Source: Lanius collurio (lineage: Eukaryota; Chordata; Aves; Passeriformes; Laniidae). Taken from it: a DNA stretch of 64,000 bases. Both the position numbers and the translations under genes were made by a program. Positions 1 through 13,480 of the stretch are shown here, in pieces. Position 1 is the stretch's first letter; every line of letters starts with the position of its first letter. The notes beneath the pieces were generated by a model. That model saw nothing but the letters and a program-made list of their open reading frames with translations. It was not told where the DNA came from and searched no databases. Location: positions 15,700,025-15,764,024 of the forward strand of contig JACBWW010000018.1 of the NCBI GenBank assembly GCA_020086605.1, in the 5' to 3' direction.

Positions 1-3000
1 ATTTTATATTGAGACATCATCATAGAAGTATTGAATGCAATGGACTATTCCTTATATACTTCTTCTTATCTTGATGTAGAGAACACTACCCACATCCACC
101 TGTGGTGAAAGATCACCTGTATCAATCAACCTGTTCCTATTGATAACATGAATGTTCATAATGGACACTTTTTGCTTGATGTTATGCATTTTGTTCCCTC
201 ACATAATGCTCTATTTTGAGATTGAGAAAGGTTGATTGCAGATGAGCAATTATGAATCAAATTATTTTTGCTAAAGAAAAGCTTTTTTCTTATACAGATT
301 AGTGTAAAGCATTAGTTAAATGTAACTTTATACAGTGTAGAATTTAATAACTTACTGTGCAGAGTTGTTTATGAAGTTTTTATAAAGCTATCTGATTCTG
401 AGGTATTTCTTGAATACATGGGTAGCTTTTGGCTCCCTTCACTGTTTATGTATAGTATTTTACACTTTTTTCTGACATTTTCGTTGTCATTACTTTATCA
501 CACAATATTGCTGTGTGACTTTTAATGTTCACATCAGATGTCTTAGAGAATCTGTTTTATATGGCAAGTGGGAAGTTTTCATAACAGCATATCTCTAGTA
601 TAAGTAAGAAAAAAAAATTAAAAACATTTGCAGATCTTCTTATGAAATAATACTTTGCATAGATAGTCACAGTAAACCTGCCAGGTTACACAAGCTCAGG
701 GTCTAATCCCTCACAGGCTGCATGGAGCAGTCTTCTTGTTATTAGTGTGTAGTAAATGAACTCAACATGGATTTGTGAGTTCTAATGATTTGTAGAAATC
801 TGCTCAAATTTTGGTTTGACTCTTCACGTATTTATCACATTTCTTTGATTATTAATTCTGAATCTGCATTGGATTTACACTGAATTCTTGCAGCACATTT
901 TCAGTGGGAACTGAGGACAGAATCTGGATTTCAGCTTTGCCTTCAGCATATTATGAATATATACATCAAACAGCAAAGGGAATATGGCTTGAATATAGGG
1001 CTGCAGTATTTGATAAAATCAGTTGTGGTTTTGGCTTGCACATGAAGTGCATCTGTTTTCTTTTATAAATATTGATTTTTGTTTTCCCTTTGAACTTCTT
1101 TGGTTTATTCCATGCTGTTTGTATTCATGCCTGTCTTTGTTCAAAAATAAAGGGATGCCATCTGTGGCTAATGTGCATTGTGACAGAATTATTTGACTTA
1201 ATATGGCACCTGGTTTGTCTTTGGCAAGAGCCAGCACAAACATAAGTCATACCCCATGATCCTTCCAGAATGAGCTATGCTTGGGCTGTTTTTCTTCTTG
1301 TGTTTCTTTTTCTTTCTTAAGACACCGAGCTTCTGTATGTCTTTCAATTATGACAAAAAATCCTCTCTCAAGATAGGCTTTGCATGAAATAAATTTTTTT
1401 CAAGATGAAGTCTGTGAGTGTTGGGACACAGGAACCTGTTCACCCTGGGTTCTTCACACCCTGTTTTTCATTGACAATCTAAGGTATACTGTTACTCAAA
1501 TGGTTACAATTATGTTTAACCTGTTTCAGGAAAGGTAAGACTGGGGAAAGGGCTTGGGAGAAAATGCTGAGGAAATAAATCTTGTAATCTAAGAAAAATT
1601 ATAGTGAAGAGGAGCTACTAAATCATTTCTATTTATGGTGTTTGTGCCCTAAGTATTTGATTGTTTAATAGCAAAATAGTAACTTTTAGCTCTTGCACTC
1701 TGCCATTCATTGCTAGATCTCAAACCCCAGCTTGTTCAAGAGATTGATGCCTGTATCTGCTTTCCAGATGAGAAAAATTGAGACCCAGAGACATGAAATG
1801 ACATGTTTGGATTCTGTCTGCCATTGTTGGCTGAATCAGGACAAGAAGTGTATCTCCTGAGCCAGTGCCTTACTCAACATGCCACAGTTACAGATACAGA
1901 TTAGCTTTCTTATGACTAATTGCAATAATGCAGATGTAAAGGAAGAAAGGAAACCTCTGCTTGTAACATGGTTGCATTCTTTCTGCTTATCAGTGGTGCT
2001 GACCATAGTCAGATTGAGAAATGACAGTGCAGAAGAACAAACCAGCCCCCCAAAACTTTCTCCATTCCTGTTTAGCCTTGATGATTGAACCTGATGTAAT
2101 ATGAACTTTATCCTTACTGCTTTCCCAGAAACACCAAAAGCCTAAAAGAACTTCCTTCCTCCTGTCCAAGTTCTAGACTGATAAACTGAGTCTGATCAGC
2201 AAAGTGACCAAAAGTCTTTCCAGCTCAGTGGTTCTTCACTCAGAGCCTCAGTGTAGGGCCTGCCTCACTCTGATGCCTTTTTGGTGTAGGTGGAGTGCAG
2301 AAGGAAGCCATACTAAATACTTTGCTGTGCTCCATCTGCTGGCTTAAAAAGTAATTTGGGAATTAATAGGACCTTGTCCTGTTTGATATGAATGTTTTTC
2401 CAGTTGAAGTTTCTGTAGTTTGAAATTTATAAAAGCTTGCAACATCCTACACTTGCCAAAAAGTTTTATTTGTGTAGAAGAGTGATATGTGTATCTTAAC
2501 CAGTTATCTTCTGGTTAGGTTTTGGTTGCATGGTTTTCTTTCTAAGACAGCAAAGAGGTGCATAAAAAGAGACTTTGTTGAGAAGCAGAGAATCTTTATA
2601 AACATCTAGTGCCCCGCTCTGCTCTGTTTCTTTTCTCACTGCTGTTCTCTGTTTGACCTTCTCATCTCCAAGGGCTCTGTAATTTTTTGCATTCAAGTGC
2701 TATAGTCACTTTCTTCTGTTTCCTCTAATGGAGAAAGGTGCTGACAGAGGCAACGAAAGTGATTTATGATTTCATTGCACATTCGCCTACAAGGTGTTAG
2801 GCTTTGACTGGGAAAACAGCTTTGTTTAAACAAAATTAACTCTTTATACTTACCAAAAATGCTAAGAAAAATGAATGAGGGCAAAACAGTTTAGGGGCAG
2901 ATATGATACTTTGAAAGACTTTTGTTCTGTGTAAGGTAAACCATGATGTGAGAACTGCTGGTCAAGACAGGTTACTTTTGAGGTGTATGACCTGTTGTGT

Positions 3001-4172
3001 ATTGTGTACAAGTCATTCATTGAGAAAATATAAAACACTTTCCAGTGTGTATATAAGCTTATTTCACATCTAAGAGAGCAGTTCCTTGTATTCCAAGGAT
3101 ACCCACGAGGTTGTGTTTTCAGGAATATGTCAGTTGGCGTAATTCAATATTCTCTATGGTATTTCACGCTTTTTGTCTCCTAAATCCCACAGTTTTACAT
3201 CTGACAATAGACATTGATATTATAGCTCCCACTGAAAGAGGCTTGGTTAAGAGAGAAGACCAGTTTTACTGGCATAAGTGGTAACGACAGATTTTGAGCA
3301 GAGAGATCAGCACAAAGAGATGACATTGAATATTCTGCAAATACAGCATGTAGTTGACATCAGAATGCATGACATGAAGCACTCTTATGCCAGAATTGCT
3401 GCTTTTTTGCTCACCTACAATTAAGTCTAGCAAAACATATTTACTGAGGCAGACAGCTTTCATGTGGAACTTTTATATGGTTGCTGTTCCATGTTGTGTA
3501 GTGGTGCCTGTATATGCACTCTGTCACCCTGCATCAGAGAAGAAATATATAGGATTTAATTATAATATCCTAGGCAGAACCACTGAGAAATGGCACGCTA
3601 TTTCATATTGGTTTTATCCATACTAGAATACATAGTCCTGTATTTACATATTAATAATTATACATAGGGGTATATTTTGGTAGCAGCAGGCACTTGATAA
3701 CGTTAGTGTTGAAACAAAGAATTACGATAAATTTATATGTAGGAATGCATGCTGGGTCTCCAATGAAATATTATTGCAATTTTAAAGGTATGAAAATTTA
3801 TGAAGTCAATGAATGTGCTTAGCAAGTTCTTCATCTTCCTCAGTGGGCTTCAGATAGTAGTTTCTATTCATTTTTTATTATTATTTTTTTAAGTGCTTCA
3901 AGCATAGATAATTTGTGGAGTATGTGGGTGAGGATAATATAGCCAGATCATAACAAAAGAGACTTTTACCTGTGAAACACTTCAAGGGAAAAGAAAGATA
4001 AACACTGAAGTGCTGTTTCTTTAGCTGTGTTTCTGGTTTACAGCGCAGGTTTTATAGGAAAAGAACTACAGAACCTCAGTGAAAAAATTCACTTTGGACC
4101 TCATTAGGAACATTATGTGAAATTTGGACTAATCTGCCATAATTTCTTTTTTTCCTTCTTTTTGTGATCCAG
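1..4172. other. ARMC9 intron (left part), no gene seen
   Basis: This is AT-rich intronic sequence. I looked for the preceding human exon (the segment containing SVDFTRPG) and did not find it, so that exon lies left of the window. I recognised no repeat or RNA gene. Confidence 0.7.
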
Positions 4173-4207
4173 GCTTCCACACTGTTAAGAGCATCTTTAG
4201 CCTCTAT
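4173..4207 (+). CDS. ARMC9: ARMC9 coding exon (35 nt, first exon in window)
   Basis: This is a very short exon. A pyrimidine-rich acceptor (tttttgtgatccag) precedes it and a strong donor (gtaagt) follows it. It reads ASTLLRASLAS and ends with two bases (at) of a split Met codon, completed by the first base of the exon at 5385. The human protein has a closely similar segment (ASTMLRASLA) directly before the KDVPLLPS motif that opens the ARM domain. Position, phase and sequence therefore all agree. The segment links the coiled-coil part to the ARM domain. The entering phase is 0, inferred from the reading frame. Confidence 0.9.
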
Positions 4208-5384
4208 GTAAGTATTTGTTGCTGAGCTTCATTGCTATCTGTAGAGAGGAGGAGGAGGGGTTTGTAAACTGAAGTACACACTGCCAGTTGTCTGCAAATG
4301 GGAATCACTCCTCCTCTGTGCTTCCTCTGACCTCAGTGAACGTTGATGCAAATATTGTGTGATCTGTGTTCTCCTGCTGAGCAGCTTCAGTAACATTCTA
4401 ATTTCAACAGAATGTTGTTAATCTAGTAAATCTGCCATTCCACACCTGTAAGGTTGTTGCTGTATTCTTACTCTTTCCATATATTTCAGTTCTGTTGTTG
4501 TAATTGGTTTGATTCTCACAAATCCAGGAAAAAGGGAAATCACTATTATGGATTTTTGGATGCTTTGACTTTATTTTTTTTGTCTGACTTAATAAATTTG
4601 GGCCTATAGTATTGAATAGAGATGGTATATTCAAGGTGAAGTTTTATTATGTTTTTTTGAGACACTGTTTTTATCCTGTTGTTTGCAAGATAATGGGACA
4701 ATTTTATGCAGGACTAAAATTTGTTTTGAAAAGTGGTAGGATGGGAAGATACTAAAACATTCTAGTGGATTATATTTAAATATTAAGATTAAAACATTGA
4801 CTGGAACCTGTTTTCTTAAGGGAAACTTCTATTAAATTTCAAAATAGCAAGATAGTATTGATGCATAGAAAGTAAACCTGTATTAAGTCTCATGTTAAGC
4901 CAGCATACTCCAGCCTGTAAAAATCCTTTCAGCCCACACCACCTTTGCCTTGGAGAAGACATTTCTGTGTGCATGAGGGCTCAGAGGTGGAGTTGGAGCT
5001 GCAGCTTTTTACTGCATCTGTTTCTAACTGTGTCAAGAGCCATGAGCTGCTGCCCTCATGCCCTTTTGGTCCAGTAGGGGAGGAGAAAAAAAGGATGTTA
5101 CTGTACTGATTTGTGCCAGTAAAAATCTCACATCATCAGCTGGCTGGTTGTCAGTTTACTGTCTGCAATTTATGATGGCAAGTGAGCTGCATGTATAATT
5201 AAAAAATAACCCTAAATTTAACAAACCTGTTGTTCTAACACTACAGTGGTAATAAAAGTGTGAAAATGTGGAAGTTCTTTTCCTGAAGCAGATTTCCTGT
5301 TTTGGCTTTTCTCACCTCAGTAACATCAGCTGCACTGAAGGAGGAGAGAGAGTTTTGATGAATGTCTTTTCCATTTGCATTTAG

Positions 5385-5496
5385 GAAGATGCAGGATGTG
5401 CCATTGCTGCCCTCTTTGGATTATGAGAAGCTGAAGAAAGATTTGATTGCAGGGAGTGATCGTCTCAAGGCCCTCTTACTGCAGGCTCTGCGCTGG
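5385..5496 (+). CDS. ARMC9: ARMC9 coding exon, start of ARM domain
   Basis: The acceptor is ttgcatttag and the donor gtaagg. The first base completes a Met codon from the previous exon, and 37 codons follow. They include [18 protein letters not shown] and [15 protein letters not shown], nearly identical to human ARMC9. These are amphipathic helices at the start of the armadillo-like helical domain. The exon ends in phase 0 after Trp. A methionine in the upstream intron makes a longer open frame from 5362, but the acceptor AG at 5383-5384 sets the true edge. Confidence 0.95.
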
Positions 5497-6428
5497 GTAA
5501 GGACAGGGCCTCTGGAGGCATCCAGAGCTGAGATCCATTTGGCAAACAATGGTTGTTCTGGTGACGAGTTCAACATCACAGGCAACTTCACTGTTGGTGG
5601 GGCTTGCTAAGGCTGTTGAGATGATGAAGGTAGCCCAGGCAGGAGGTGTCTGTTTGTAGTGTAGCAGTGTCCTTCTCATCTGAGGAGAGACAGATTCCTC
5701 ACATGAGGAATTCCCAGATTTCTGAGATATTCGGTGGAAATAATTTCTGATGTGTTTTCAAATAAATTGTTGTTTTAGGCAGTTCCTTTATCCATATATC
5801 TTTTTTTGTTTACATTTATATAAATACTGCTATGTCCAAGACATACCTGACTCTAATCAACAGTTTTCTTTTATAACCAAGATATTTTACAGGAACCTAC
5901 CTTTTGGTTGACTTGGATTGTGTAATATATTTCAGAAAAATTACAGGTGACAACAGGAAGTTACATTTTCCTGCTGAAAAGGAAGCTTATGTGTTCAAAG
6001 TGACAAACATGAAAGATGATAATAGCGGGATTCTGATCAAGTTTCAGTGTCCATTTTCACATAAAAAACGATCCATTTGTTCTGACCAGTACTAGTTTCT
6101 AGCCCAGTGCTGTCTCAGATGGTTAAGAAAAGCACCACATCTGTAGCTATTAGAGGGGCTTCTTTAATTTTATGGAAGTAATGCTGTATCCTTCCTGTAT
6201 GGACAGTGATGACAGCTCCCAAGTAACAGTTTTGTAATGGATTACAGAGCTGAGGTCAGGTCAGTTCATTTCATCTCTTTCCCTTAGATGAATTACTGCT
6301 CCCCATGAAAGAGGATTCTCAGCTACAGAGTATCAGCACCTTTAAAATCTCCAGAGATCATCAATCCACAGTTTTGGCTTTCTGGGGTTTTTTTTGACTT
6401 GTTTATTTATGTTGTTTTTTTATTTTAG

Positions 6429-6521
6429 CGCTTGACAACATCATATCCTGGAGAACAGAGAGACACTGTCATGCAAGCCTACATCAGTAATGACCTCCTA
6501 GATTGCCACAGCACCTGTCAG
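6429..6521 (+). CDS. ARMC9: ARMC9 coding exon, ARM domain
   Basis: This exon has 31 codons and phase 0 at both ends. The acceptor is tattttag and the donor gtcagc, a weaker but valid GT site. It reads [18 protein letters not shown] and ISNDLLDC, then HSTCQ. Human ARMC9 has RLTTSHPGEQRETVLQAY in the same place. The intron that follows opens with an in-frame stop (gtc agc tga), which supports the boundary. Confidence 0.95.
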
Positions 6522-7781
6522 GTCAGCTGAAACTGAGAGTGGTCTGTTGTCCAACTTTTGTGTGACACTGCTCATTTGTGTCTACAAAGTGCTGATCATA
6601 AAATTTTATTGCTCCCTAGAAGGGGAGAAGAAAAAAAAAAGGTAGTAGTGCCAAAATTGGGTGATACATTTAGCTTCTGCATCCCAGTCTTTAAATGTTG
6701 ATGGCAAAGGTTTGCTTTACAAGAGCTCTTAGTGTAGACACAGTTCTTGTAAGACAAATGGAAGTTTGTCACCTCTCTGTTTTACTTCTGTGACTTGAAC
6801 CGAAGCTTGAGGCCCTTTGTCTTCCCTATCAGATGCTATGTCTCTTTTTGAGTGATTGTGTATTGTTAAATAATACACTCAATTAATTTTGCTGATCTAA
6901 GATAAGAACTCAATTAGGACTTCAGTCCCAATGCCGCCATAGAATGTGTCATTGTGCACCTGCAATAGCTGGTCAACCTGAGGTGAATTGGCACCTTTCT
7001 TTAGAAAGGGGAATTGCTGGTGTGTTGATTTTGAAAAGTTGTTTCAGTGCCTAATAATTCAGTATTGTTGCTAACAAAACCACAACTTTTTTCATTGGTT
7101 GTAGTGACTTTTGTGCATAATTGAGTTCCCCAGGAGTTTGAGGCACTGAGCCTACTTGATTTATTGTGGCTTCATTGTCTTTGCAACAGTCACTTGTACC
7201 ACTAGGAAATGTGAGGGATTATTAAATCAACCATCAGCTTTTCTCCCTGTAAGAGAGAAAGTTTCTGTAAGAGGGAAGTTACATGTAATGCCTGAAATAA
7301 AACAGATTAGAAATAATTGCAATGTGGTGGTGTTCATAAGTTACTGAGCTGCTTCCCACGCTCTTCGTTGTCAAAGAAAAGCATTCCTATTCAGGTAATA
7401 TTACTGCACTTTAGTTCATCAACAAAACTAAGCTGTTTGGTTTGTGGGGTTTTTTGTCACTGACTGAATATTAATTTTAGGTACTAGCTTTAAATGGACT
7501 GTGTTGGCTCATTATAACTTCCACTCTATGCCGTAGAGCTTAATGGTGTTTTAACAGACTCAGCTGGGAAGCTGTAATTTGCCTATTTGTTCATTTTCAA
7601 TCTCTTCTTCAGACCCCTGGCAATAAAAAAAGAAATTGTGCATCATGTTGACAAATCAATATCCATTCAAAGGGCTTTTTTTTTTCCTGTGTAAGTTTAA
7701 TGAAGCTTTTAAAACATTATAGAAGACTAACTTTTGTGTTTTCCTTCTTTGTGGTTTATTAACATTTGCTTTCTTTTTCAG

Positions 7782-7872
7782 AAAAGCATCCTCCAATTAT
7801 TATATTCTAAGAGTGAGGTAGTCAGACAGTATATGGCAAGGCTCATCAATGCTTTTGCTTCACTGATAGAAG
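7782..7872 (+). CDS. ARMC9: ARMC9 coding exon, ARM domain
   Basis: The acceptor is tttctttttcag and the donor gtaaaa. The exon enters in phase 0, has 30 codons plus one base, and leaves a split Gly codon. It reads [18 protein letters not shown] followed by [12 protein letters not shown]. Human ARMC9 is nearly identical, especially at [16 protein letters not shown]. The motif is a typical ARM helix pair. Confidence 0.96.
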
Positions 7873-8741
7873 GTAAAAGATTCACTGCAAAAAATAAGAT
7901 AGCATTTTCCTATAATGCTGTCTTATAGGGGCTTCACCAGTGCATGTCTGTGCATGTAGAAATTTAGAGCCTTATTTGCACCGTTTTCCTAGGCATTCAC
8001 TATCTTTTGTTACATGAATTCAAAACAGCTTTTCAGTATCTGGAAAGTTTTCATTTTGACACTGTATATTCAGCATTTCTGACTTGTTTTGATGATTTGT
8101 GGTCCATGTGGGAACTTACTCAGTTACTGCCTTTAATAAAGTCTTCAGTCTCTTCATGAGGGTTAAAGAGAAAAATCCCCATTAATTAGGGGTCCTGTGG
8201 GCAGACCTGCTACCAGGCTGTGCAAGAGTAGCTCCTGTGGCTCCTGCAGTTTCCTGATCCTCACTTGAATAAATCTTTGTGTATCACTGCTAACAATCTA
8301 GATGCATATAAATCCAGGTTTGTATCCCGTCCTGTCCCAGATTAGCTCTTGGTTTGCTGCTATTTTTGGAGCTAAGTATTGCTAGGAGCTGAAATCTCAT
8401 TTGAAGTCAGTAGCAGGAGGGCACCTGACTTTCCCAAGCTCCTTGGAGATCTCTGTACTTTTCCTTGATTGTACAAAACTGATAGATCAGAAAGCATATA
8501 CTCACAGTGGATTCTGTGGGGTACTAATTTGGCAAGTGTGCACTTCTAATACCCCAGGCATCTGGATTGAATGCAACTGGTCTGCTACATAACTTTATGC
8601 AAGTTTGTTTGGCTCTTGGCACAAGGCTGTGGCTTGTCAAGAGGAAACTGAGGTCAATCCTGCTTACTTTTCCAAAGAGAGGGTGCTTTTCTGTCATAGC
8701 TGCTATCTCAGCATCTGTTCTTTCATCGCTTTTTGCACCAG

Positions 8742-8865
8742 GTCGTGCCTACCTTTCTCAGAACCCAACATTGCTGCAAATGCTGGAGGACAGACTGAAA
8801 GCTGAAGACAAGGATTCCCTTACATGGGAGAATGTTCTGGGGACTCTGCAGAAATTCAGCTTCAG
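8742..8865 (+). CDS. ARMC9: ARMC9 coding exon, ARM domain
   Basis: The acceptor is tttttgcaccag and the donor gtgatg. Two bases finish the Gly codon, then the exon reads [19 protein letters not shown] and [20 protein letters not shown]. It ends two bases into an Arg codon. Human ARMC9 has RLYLAQNTKVLQMLEGRLK and ENVLGALQKFSL here. Confidence 0.96.
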
Positions 8866-10382
8866 GTGATGAAAGCACAGCGTGTGGTGGTGACAGCAGG
8901 AGAGGAAATGCAGGCTAGTTAGGCTCTGTTTGGGGAGGAAAGAAGAGCACTTGATTTTCCCATAACAGTCATCAGAACCCCTGATAGCTGATGAAAGCAA
9001 TGTCACTTATTATGGAGGAGAACTCAGTTTTGCTGACTGAATTAACCTGACTTCCTACCAGCTGTCAAGGCTCAAGTAAATGTGCATCTCCTGCCACAGC
9101 CTTGTGTGCTTTGTATGCGTTCCTTAACTGAAGAAAGTGAAAATCTTAATGTAGAAAGCTCTGATGATCCTACATGGAAAGAAAGAGTTGTGTTACATTC
9201 CAAAGCATAAGGGTTTCATTATCCTTTCTGCAAACATTTTTCAGGGATTTCATCTTTATCCTGTTGACCCTCTTTCCTGGAGCTGTCTATGCATGGACTG
9301 TCTTGTTTCTTACTTTTGCATTAGCAGTCTGATTCAAATGCCCACCACAGAAGAAATAATGCAAATGCAGTAAAGGGCATGATGTTGCTCTATTTATCAA
9401 ATAAATATGATCTTAGGAATTCTGTTTTCACAGTAATCAGGAGGAATACTGAAAATATGGAAGTTTTTTATTTTCTAAAAATAACAGTCTTACAGAAGGT
9501 TAATTCCAGATGTTTGACACAAGGGACACTTTTTTCATATGTGGTTAGATGCTCCCTTGTTTTGCTTAGTCTGTGCCATAGACCTGCTGCAATATTCAGC
9601 ACTGAGAAACATATGTGCTATCAGGACCAAAGCCAGGAAAACACCTGCTTTGATGTTTGCAATTCAAATTTTATTCCTCTTGGAAATAATGTTATTAAAA
9701 ATGCTATTCTTCAGTAAGACCTTTCTACCAGTATAGACTTCTTTTTTTGCATTGTAAAGTGTGGAATTTCTGTTGTAGGTCACAGTTGGCCACCTGGCAC
9801 TTTATTCAGCATAGTCTTTGAGGGCAACTACAAGTTGAGTTAAAAGAGCATGAGATTTAAGAATCTCTAAAGAAAAGTGCAAATGGATTCAAGCACAAAA
9901 CCTCATTTGTCAAATCAACAGTACAAAAGTGCTACAGTGCTATGGCTACCTATGACAGAAGAAGTAATTAATTTGTTTTATGGATCTGCTGTGTGTAGCT
10001 GGCTTTTTAAACCAATTTTAAAAGACAATTGAAAATGCCATTTTAGCTGGAGTAAGAAACCTTAGAAAACAATGAAGAAACTTACCTCAGCAGTTCACAT
10101 ATTTAAAAAGAACAAAATAAAACAAAAGACAAAACCCCCCAGTCTATCTAACAATGTTTTAGTCCTCTAACCATATGGGAATCTGCATCTTCAATTTTTT
10201 CAGGCTTTGTTAATTACTTCGTTTAATGATTCTGCCAAAATGGGTAGTTTATGGATTTGGGTTTTTTTGACAGGCTAGCGTGTTTTTAATGTGCTTATAC
10301 TGGCTATAAATATAATTGAAAGCTGTTAATGTTGTGATCTGACATTTGTGATTTGTGATCTGATTTTGGTTTTTAATCCTAG

Positions 10383-10522
10383 GCGTTCACTGCAGTCGGC
10401 AATGATCAAAGATGGGCTCATTTTCTGGCTGGTTGATGTTCTAATAGACCCAGACTGCCTGTCTGATTACAACCTGGAGTATTGTGTTGCCTTGCTCATG
10501 AGTCTTTGTCTGCGGAGTGCAG
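10383..10522 (+). CDS. ARMC9: ARMC9 coding exon, ARM domain
   Basis: The acceptor is tttttaatcctag and the donor gtgtct. One base completes Arg, then the exon reads [19 protein letters not shown] and [18 protein letters not shown] and SLCLRSA. It ends one base into a Gly codon. The match to human ARMC9 is close ([20 protein letters not shown]). It is one of the most conserved exons in the window. Confidence 0.97.
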
Positions 10523-11325
10523 GTGTCTTACATTTTGAATTACAACTTTGTTCCAAGAAATGGATAGGGAAGATTGTGTATCTTTTTTTCCTGCTATACC
10601 AGGATTATTTCAAGTGGCTACAATCAGTAGCAGGGACCACAACCAGAGATATTTGATTGTTGTAACCAATGCTTTTGAGCACATCTCTTTTCCCAAGAAT
10701 CCCAGTTATGGGAGGTTAGCTTCACCAAATTTTAAAGAATTCAACAAGGAAATAAGCAATGGCACCCTGTAAGATTTGGTTATTTTTCATATTTGTTTGT
10801 GAAGGCTACCATTGCTACATTCCAGGCCCACTTTTCAAAAGACATGGTGTGTCCACTTAGACACTGTGTGTAAGAGATTTCTTTGTAAACAGAAAGAACT
10901 GGTTTGAGGAGTAATGGTGAGGAGCTTAACCTTCACCTTGCCTTCACTTCTACAATGCAGATTCTCCCCAGGAAAATAAGATCCTGTCTGTGTCTGAGAG
11001 ACTTTAAAAGAGCTTAAAGTAAATTTCTTTTCGAAAAGGAAAATAAGGTAAGGGTGAAAAATGGTCTGCTTTTTGTAAGCAAAAAAATTCCATTGTTAAA
11101 ATTTTTAATCCCCTTTGTGTTGCATCTTGTCCAAGACTACAACTGCACAAATCCGGAGTAACTTCACTGATTTCAACTCAGTTATGCTGAGCAGCATTTG
11201 TCAGGAATAAGGAACAGTATTGCTCTGTGCAAACTATATTTAATACTGATTCTGAAACATAAGAAAGAAACTTGCTGTGATCTGTTCTATTTTTTCAAGC
11301 ATATTTATGTGTTCTGCCTTTGCAG

Positions 11326-11402
11326 GGAAGAAAATATGTGCAAGTATCCCAAACCACATACTCAGAGTTCTTTCCAGTCTTCTTGGCCATGAGAATCTTA
11401 AG
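11326..11402 (+). CDS. ARMC9: ARMC9 coding exon, ARM domain
   Basis: The acceptor is gttctgcctttgcag and the donor gtattt. Two bases complete Gly, then 25 codons read KKICASIPNHILRVLSSLL and GHENLK. Human ARMC9 has GKNMCAK..VLKVLSDLLGHEN. The exon leaves in phase 0. The open frames of the other phases that run through here are shadows. Confidence 0.94.
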
Positions 11403-13405
11403 GTATTTGTACTGCAAACTTTGGATTAATGAAAAGATGGAAAGAAAAATTAAAGAAACGAGAAAGGAAAAATTGGGAAAAGTAAATTGGTTTTGTTTCC
11501 TTTATTAGACCCTCATGTAATTAAGTTGCATGAATTTTTCCTAAAATTCACAAATGTGTATATTTTATTTTGTTGAGCGGTGATTTTTCTGGACAGAAGT
11601 ATGTCTTCCTTTAACAAACGTTGGCAGTTAAGAATGGAAGCTTTTGGATGCAGTTACCATGCAGTCCATGTGCCTTGATTGCAGTTTCTGATGCTGCTTG
11701 AATGTCATGCACCAAATCTCCTCAAGCTTAAGTCGTTCATGAGATGAGCAATGTGTGATGCAAATCCATTGTGCAAAACATCAGGTGCAGGTGAACACAT
11801 TTGCTGTAGTTTTAAGGAACACTCTAAAAAAGCTGTAGACTTGTGACATTCAAACCTTAATATCTTTTTATCTCCACTTCATTTGACATGTCACTTCAAG
11901 CTTTTGTGATTCCTTTCTTTTCTATCTCGGGGCACACTTAACATCTTAGATGTTAAATTGAACCACCTCAGAGGAAAATGCTAAAAATTATTAGTTATTT
12001 CTACCTAATACTTGTCAGTACATCACTCTGATACCTGCTGTCTGGTATGTAAAGCATCAGCTGTCCCTGCAGAGGGGCATTTCTTTAACCATGGAGTAAA
12101 ATTTAAGGCAGAAAGAAATGCAGACAAATATTGTACAAAGCTGAACTCATGGAGGCAAATTTTTTACCAGGATATTCTAGAATAATTCCATGACAATTGT
12201 GCAAGGTGTTCGGAGGCTTCTAGTAAAAATGAAATAAAATTCTGATGTCTTGATTTATATGCAATGACTGTATCATCAAGGGGTTCTGTTTATAATTTAA
12301 CCAAAAACAGAGAATACACTTCAATGAAGTGCTTTGTCCACGTGTTATGAATTCATTAGAAGATGTAGATTGGTTCTTCACTAGCATTGTTTTGATTAAT
12401 TTTGACATACCTTTATTGGATTTTTTCACTACCTTTGTTTTGTGAATGATGAAAGTTTAAGACAATACATACTAATACAAGATAAAATACCAACCCCTAG
12501 ACTGAAATACTTAGAAAATGCTACCATATTGTTGAAGTCTGTGCCATAAAATTACTTTGAAATTTCTCTCAGAAGGTGCATTCTTACAATGTACTTTATA
12601 TGTAGTTTGGCAGAAGTTTTATTATCTAAGTCAGAAATGGACTACAGTGCTCTTGGGTGTGAGGAGAGCTTCCTGAGAAGCTATGGAATCGTTGTGTAAG
12701 TCCCAGTCCCTTACTTTCCCTGGCTTCCTCTGCTCCCAGGCCTGCTCATTGTTCACTTTTCCAAAGGTACAGACAGAGGATGATTGAAAATCTTAGTGCT
12801 CCAAAAGTAACTGGCCAATAGAAAGGGTCACATAAGTGCTGGTAAAACCTGTTTGACAGATTTAGTGGCTTTCACTAGCCATAACTCAGAGCTTTTATGC
12901 TGGCAGGTTTTTCCTCTCCTGAGGGACAGTAACAGGCAGCAGAGTGAGAGGATGTTTGAAGCTGCTGTGGCTTTATCATCCTGCCTAAGGCTAGAATGCT
13001 TGAAGCCTGTCTTGAGTTCATGCTGGCAGGGTCTTTTCCCTGTTCTTTGTCTGGTTTTTGTACTGCTATCAGTGTTTGTCAGAAACTAAGCTTCTTTTTC
13101 TGCTTTTCTCTTTTACTTTTTTTTCCCCCTCTTATGGCTAGGTCAATTTGCAAGAATACCTTATCAGAAGCAGGGGGGCTGTTTGGGAAATTGGCATGCA
13201 GCACACTGGTTTAGGTCAACCATATCATAGAATATTTGCATCCTAAAAGTTCTCTGCTTCCCATGTGGGAATTTTTGCAAGTCCAGTCTAGCCTGATTAA
13301 ACTCTTTGAAGTACAGTTGTTCTATACTTTCACTCTTATATTTTGCTGATAATCCTCTGGGATGAATGTGTTTTTCTTCATGGTATGACAATTTCTTCCT
13401 CTTAG

Positions 13406-13480
13406 ATCCAGTCATATGTGAATGGAGCACTGTACAGTATTCTGGCCATCCCTTCTGTCCGAGAAGAAGCCAAAGAAATG
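13406..13480 (+). CDS. ARMC9: ARMC9 coding exon, ARM domain
   Basis: This exon has 25 codons, phase 0 at both ends. The acceptor is tttcttcctcttag and the donor gtaaga. It reads [18 protein letters not shown] followed by REEAKEM. Human ARMC9 has [22 protein letters not shown]. It forms one of the last ARM helices. Confidence 0.96.
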
